Below, one piece after another: positions 27,848 to 31,093 of a DNA stretch of 31,093 nucleotides (its first letter is position 1; the number at the start of each line of letters is the position of its first letter). Under the pieces are notes generated by a model. That model searched no databases. It was not told where the DNA came from and saw only the letters and a list, made by a program, of their open reading frames with translations. The position numbers and the translations under genes were made by a program. The DNA comes from an uncultured Blautia sp. (GTDB taxonomy: Bacteria > Bacillota > Clostridia > Lachnospirales > Lachnospiraceae): NCBI GenBank assembly GCA_900551075.1, contig URVB01000049.1:1-31093 (forward strand), read 5' to 3'.

Positions 27848-30313
27848 ATGCAGGAACAATTTACCAGACAGGCGGAAAGTGCCCTTGAGCTGGCGAAAAA
27901 AACCGCACAGTCTTGCAAACACGGCTATATTGGAACCGAACATATTTTAATAGGGCTCCTGAAAGAAAAAGAGGGAACTGCCGGAATGGTTTTGGAGGAA
28001 TTCGGTGTGGAGGAGGAGCGCCTTCTGGCGCTGATTGAAAAGCTGATTGCACCGCCGGATACGGGTACGGCTGTCGCAGAGAGAGCACCGGAATACAGTC
28101 CGCGTGCACGCAAAATTATAAATAATGCTGCAAAAGAGTCAGAGATAAGGCATGGAAAAGGCATCGGTACAGAGCATTTGATGATTGCTGTGCTGAAAGA
28201 AACGGATTGTGTGGCAACCAGACTATTGTATACGCTGGGAGTCAACATCCAGAAGCTGTTTGCAGGGGTGCTTTCGGCAATGGGGATGGATGCGGAGGCT
28301 ATTGAGGAAGAATTTCAGTCTGCAAAGACGGCAAAAAACAGAAGGACAACGGCTACACCAACGCTTGATCAGTATAGCCGTGATCTGACTGCTATGGCAG
28401 CAGAAGGCAAATTAGATCCTGTCGTAGGAAGAGAAAAGGAAATTGCGCGGCTGATACAGATTCTGAGCCGCAGGACGAAGAACAATCCGTGTCTGGTGGG
28501 AGAGCCGGGTGTTGGAAAAACTGCGATTGCAGAAGGTCTTGCACAGAGAATTGTATCCGGGCTGGTTCCCGATACAGTGAAGAATAAACGAGTGGTGGTA
28601 TTGGATTTGTCCGGAATGGTAGCAGGAAGTAAATACCGCGGAGAGTTTGAAGAGCGTATTCGTAAGGTGGTGGACGAGGTACGGCGGGATAAGGGGAACC
28701 CGCTGTTTATTGATGAGCTGCACACCATTATAGGTGCAGGCGGTGCGGAAGGCGCACTGGATGCATCCAATATTCTGAAGCCATCTCTTTCCCGGGGCGA
28801 AATCCAGTTGATTGGTGCGACAACCCTGGAGGAATATAGAAAATATATTGAAAAGGACGCTGCTCTGGAGCGCCGCTTCCAGCCAATCACTGTGGAGGAG
28901 CCTACGGAAGAGGAAGCGTATGAGATACTTAAGGGACTGCGCCCGTATTACGAGAAGCATCATGGTGTGGTGATCGGGGATGAGGCGCTGCAGGCAGCAG
29001 TAAAGATGTCCGTCCGCTATATCAATGACCGTTTCCTTCCGGATAAGGCGATTGATATCATTGATGAGGCTTCTTCCAGGGTGCAGTTGGCCGGTTATAG
29101 CCGGACGCCGGAGATCAAAGCGCTGGAGCAGGAGATCAAAGTACTTCTGGCAGATAAGGAAGAAGCGATCAAGCTTGCGGATATCGAAAAGGCGAAGGCG
29201 GCGCAGGCACGCCAGAGGGAAGCGGAACAGGAAATTGAGAAACTGAAAAGCCGTGCGGACCGCAAAAACAAGAGAAAACCAATGGTGGTGACGGAAGCAT
29301 CTATTGCAGATATAGTTTCTGACTGGACGAAAATTCCGGTACAGCGTCTGACAGAGGGAGAGACAAAGCGTCTGGCGCATTTGGAAAAGGAACTGCATAA
29401 GCGTGTGATCGGACAGGAGGAAGCAGTCGGCGCTGTTGCACAGGCTGTTAAGCGGGGAAGAGTGGGCTTGAAGGATCCGAACAGACCAATCGGCTCATTT
29501 TTATTCCTGGGACCGACAGGTGTGGGAAAAACAGAGCTTTCCAAGGCTTTGGCAGAAGCGGTATTCGGCAGTGAGCAGGCGATGATCCGTGTGGATATGT
29601 CCGAATATATGGAGAAGCACAGTGTGTCCAAGCTGATCGGTTCGCCTCCGGGATACGTGGGCTATGATGAGGGCGGACAGCTCAGTGAAAAGGTGCGGCG
29701 TCATCCCTATAGTGTTATTTTATTTGATGAGGTTGAGAAAGCACATCCGGATGTGTTTAATATTTTGCTGCAGGTGCTGGATGATGGACATATTACCGAT
29801 GCGCAGGGAAGAAAGGTCGATTTTAAACAGACGATCATCATCATGACCTCGAATGCAGGGGCGCAGGCAATTGTTGAGCCCAAGAGACTCGGCTTTATTT
29901 CTAATGAGGATGAGAAGCAGGATTATGAACGAATGAAATCCGGTGTTATGGATGAAGTACGCCGGATGTTCAAACCGGAATTTTTGAACCGTATTGATGA
30001 AATTATGGTGTTCCATGCGCTGAATAAACAGCATATTAAGAAGATTGTGACCATTTTGCTCAAAAATCTGGAGAAGCGCTGTGAAGAGCAGATGGATATT
30101 CGTCTGAAAATTACGAACTCCGTAAAAGAGCATTTGGCAGAGACCGGGTTTGACAGCAAATATGGCGCAAGGCCGCTCAGGAGGGCAATCCAGACCCAAA
30201 TTGAGGACCCGATGGCAAATGAAATTCTGGAAGGACACATCAAACGGGGCGATACGGTAAATGTACAATTTTCGAAAAAACAGATTCGTTTTGTTCCGGT
30301 TTCCAAATATTAA
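27848..30313 (+). CDS. clpC: ATP-dependent Clp protease ATP-binding subunit ClpC
   Basis: An 821-aa AAA+ unfoldase that feeds substrates to ClpP. Two Clp-N repeats cover about residues 1-145. The first AAA+ module has Walker A GEPGVGKT (about 218) and FIDELHTIIGAGG. The middle coiled region (about 415-480, Glu/Lys-rich) matches the shorter ClpC M-domain and not that of ClpB. The second module has GPTGVGKTE and VILFDEVEKAHP, then a Clp D2-small domain ending in GARPLRRAIQ. TAGGAGG precedes the ATG. In Bacillus clpC sits in ctsR-mcsA-mcsB-clpC; those genes and a CtsR box are absent here. Confidence 0.96.
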   Translation: MQEQFTRQAESALELAKKTAQSCKHGYIGTEHILIGLLKEKEGTAGMVLEEFGVEEERLLALIEKLIAPPDTGTAVAERAPEYSPRARKIINNAAKESEIRHGKGIGTEHLMIAVLKETDCVATRLLYTLGVNIQKLFAGVLSAMGMDAEAIEEEFQSAKTAKNRRTTATPTLDQYSRDLTAMAAEGKLDPVVGREKEIARLIQILSRRTKNNPCLVGEPGVGKTAIAEGLAQRIVSGLVPDTVKNKRVVVLDLSGMVAGSKYRGEFEERIRKVVDEVRRDKGNPLFIDELHTIIGAGGAEGALDASNILKPSLSRGEIQLIGATTLEEYRKYIEKDAALERRFQPITVEEPTEEEAYEILKGLRPYYEKHHGVVIGDEALQAAVKMSVRYINDRFLPDKAIDIIDEASSRVQLAGYSRTPEIKALEQEIKVLLADKEEAIKLADIEKAKAAQARQREAEQEIEKLKSRADRKNKRKPMVVTEASIADIVSDWTKIPVQRLTEGETKRLAHLEKELHKRVIGQEEAVGAVAQAVKRGRVGLKDPNRPIGSFLFLGPTGVGKTELSKALAEAVFGSEQAMIRVDMSEYMEKHSVSKLIGSPPGYVGYDEGGQLSEKVRRHPYSVILFDEVEKAHPDVFNILLQVLDDGHITDAQGRKVDFKQTIIIMTSNAGAQAIVEPKRLGFISNEDEKQDYERMKSGVMDEVRRMFKPEFLNRIDEIMVFHALNKQHIKKIVTILLKNLEKRCEEQMDIRLKITNSVKEHLAETGFDSKYGARPLRRAIQTQIEDPMANEILEGHIKRGDTVNVQFSKKQIRFVPVSKY

Positions 30314-30340
30314 AAAGATATAAAATCTTAGTTGGGAGAC

Positions 30341-30369
30341 TGGAAAAACAGGGTAATTTATTATATAAT
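30341..30369 (+). promoter_or_regulatory. candidate promoter of the 137-aa gene and radA
   Basis: A perfect -10, TATAAT (30364-30369), with TGGAAA (30341-30346) at 17 bases as a modest -35. The leader is about 118 bases and includes a GC-rich palindrome near 30399-30412. Confidence 0.55.
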
Positions 30370-30494
30370 GTTTGCAACAATGAGACAGGGGGAATGGGGG
30401 TTATGCCCCGGGGAAATTTAAGAAAAAGCAGCCTGAATCTCATGAAAGCAGGAAATTTGATACAACAGAAAAGTCTTAGGGAGGACATAAGATC

Positions 30495-30908
30495 ATGGCA
30501 GTAGTAAAGGAACTGATTCGCACAGAAGAGAACGGAACGATAAGTTTTGGTAATTACGAGTTGGCTCAGAAGTCTAAATTATCAGATTACCGGCACCAGG
30601 GTGATATGTATAAAGTAAAGACCTTTAAAGAAATTACGAAGTTAGAGCGCAACGGAATGTTCGTGTACGAATCTGTACCGGGAACTACCGTGCTTCATTT
30701 GGCACAGGATGGTTCCAGCATGAGCTTTGAGGTGGAAGGACCGGAAGATGCACAGATCACGGTGGAGATGGAGGCAGATACAGAGTATGAAATCTCGATC
30801 AATGGTTTCTGCACAGGTAAAATGAAAACCAATCTGGGAGGCAAGCTTTCCTTCAGCGCGGAACTTGGTAATGCTGCAACAGTAGAAGTGAAGATTGAGA
30901 AATGCTGA
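30495..30908 (+). CDS. conserved 137-aa protein upstream of radA, function unknown
   Basis: A soluble protein with an N-terminal part VVKELIRTEENGTISFGNYE and a beta-rich C-terminal half (AQITVEMEADTEYEISING, then MKTNLGGKLSFSAEL). It has no signal peptide or membrane segment. I recall similar proteins next to radA, sometimes labelled 'endosialidase' in databases; nothing here supports that activity, so I treat the name as unproven. TAGGGAGG precedes the ATG. Its end overlaps the radA start (ATGCTGA), which suggests coupled translation with the DNA-repair gene. Confidence 0.82.
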   Translation: MAVVKELIRTEENGTISFGNYELAQKSKLSDYRHQGDMYKVKTFKEITKLERNGMFVYESVPGTTVLHLAQDGSSMSFEVEGPEDAQITVEMEADTEYEISINGFCTGKMKTNLGGKLSFSAELGNAATVEVKIEKC

Positions 30909-31093
30909 AAAATAAAAAGATTGTTTATTTTTGTCAGGAATGCGGATATGAGTCCGCAAAATGGATGGGACAATGTCCGGGCTGTAAGGCGTGGAATACA
31001 TTTGTAGAAGAAGCAGTTTCCACAAAAAAACAGACAGGCGGGGCACGGCCAAAAGAGAAAAGGCAGGGGGCCGGGTGGCCCGGAGGGAATAAG
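30902..31093 (+). CDS. radA: DNA repair protein RadA, partial (N-terminus only)
   Basis: The first 64 codons of a gene that runs past the window. The product starts MLKNKKIVYFCQECGYESAK and continues WMGQCPGCKAWNTFVEE, the N-terminal four-Cys zinc finger of RadA/Sms (CxxC and CxxC). RadA is a RecA-like, DnaB-like ATPase that helps process recombination intermediates. The ATP-binding core lies outside. The start overlaps the previous stop by 7 bases. Confidence 0.9.
   Translation, partial: MLKNKKIVYFCQECGYESAKWMGQCPGCKAWNTFVEEAVSTKKQTGGARPKEKRQGAGWPGGNK

Overview
The window looks like chromosomal DNA from a low-to-mid GC anaerobic member of the Clostridia, most probably Lachnospiraceae. The reasons are the gene content and style: a class 1B pyrimidine set (pyrK with pyrDB), a stand-alone Spo0A DNA-binding domain, a HrcA/CIRCE operator, a TGD-type wall-sorting signal, strong AGGAGG ribosome sites, and small families (DUF5721-like, DUF6142-like, and the protein ahead of radA) that I associate with this family. 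No rRNA gene, complete tRNA gene, insertion sequence or CRISPR array is visible. Nearly all genes are on the + strand; three short genes are on the - strand.

Layout. 1-371 is an AT-rich non-coding edge with integrase-arm-like repeats, a perfect tRNA T-arm look-alike and a strong terminator. Then come glnS (372-2039), a four-cluster ferredoxin (2152-2544) and, on the - strand, a small acidic membrane-anchored protein (2616-2912). A tight operon follows: maf, a Gph-like HAD phosphatase, a Cof-type HAD phosphatase and an 85-aa conserved protein (3103-5425). Next are a large secreted, wall-anchored protein (5647-8343), htpG behind a perfect CIRCE element (8523-10583), the Spo0A-C-only regulator (10883-11209), a DUF5721-like gene on the - strand, a DegV/FakB-like protein, a small membrane protein, and a cold-shock gene on the - strand with a long leader.

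The second half is largely nucleotide biosynthesis. pyrF-pyrK-pyrD (13656-16322) convert dihydroorotate to orotate and decarboxylate OMP; pyrE (17331-18005) supplies the step between. An mscL gene with an unusual zinc-ribbon tail and about 490 bp of hairpin-rich non-coding DNA lie between pyrD and pyrE. After pyrE come four small genes (a 50-aa membrane protein, VanZ-like, DUF6142-like, HD hydrolase) and a long M29-type aminopeptidase. purE-purM-purN-purD (21904-25359) form a compact operon behind a near-consensus promoter.

The right end holds a truncated M24-peptidase-like remnant, an AlkD-type DNA alkylation repair gene, an SseB-like gene, a YtrA-type GntR regulator directly followed by clpC (without ctsR-mcsA-mcsB), and a 137-aa conserved gene overlapping the start of radA, which runs off the window.

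Most of this is housekeeping. I do not see an obvious new multi-gene defence or mobile system. The points most worth checking are the receiver-less Spo0A-type regulator with 0A-box-like sites at its own promoter, the T-arm-like attenuator upstream of glnS, the alternative pairings in the cold-shock leader, the zinc-ribbon MscL, and the structured gap between mscL and pyrE.
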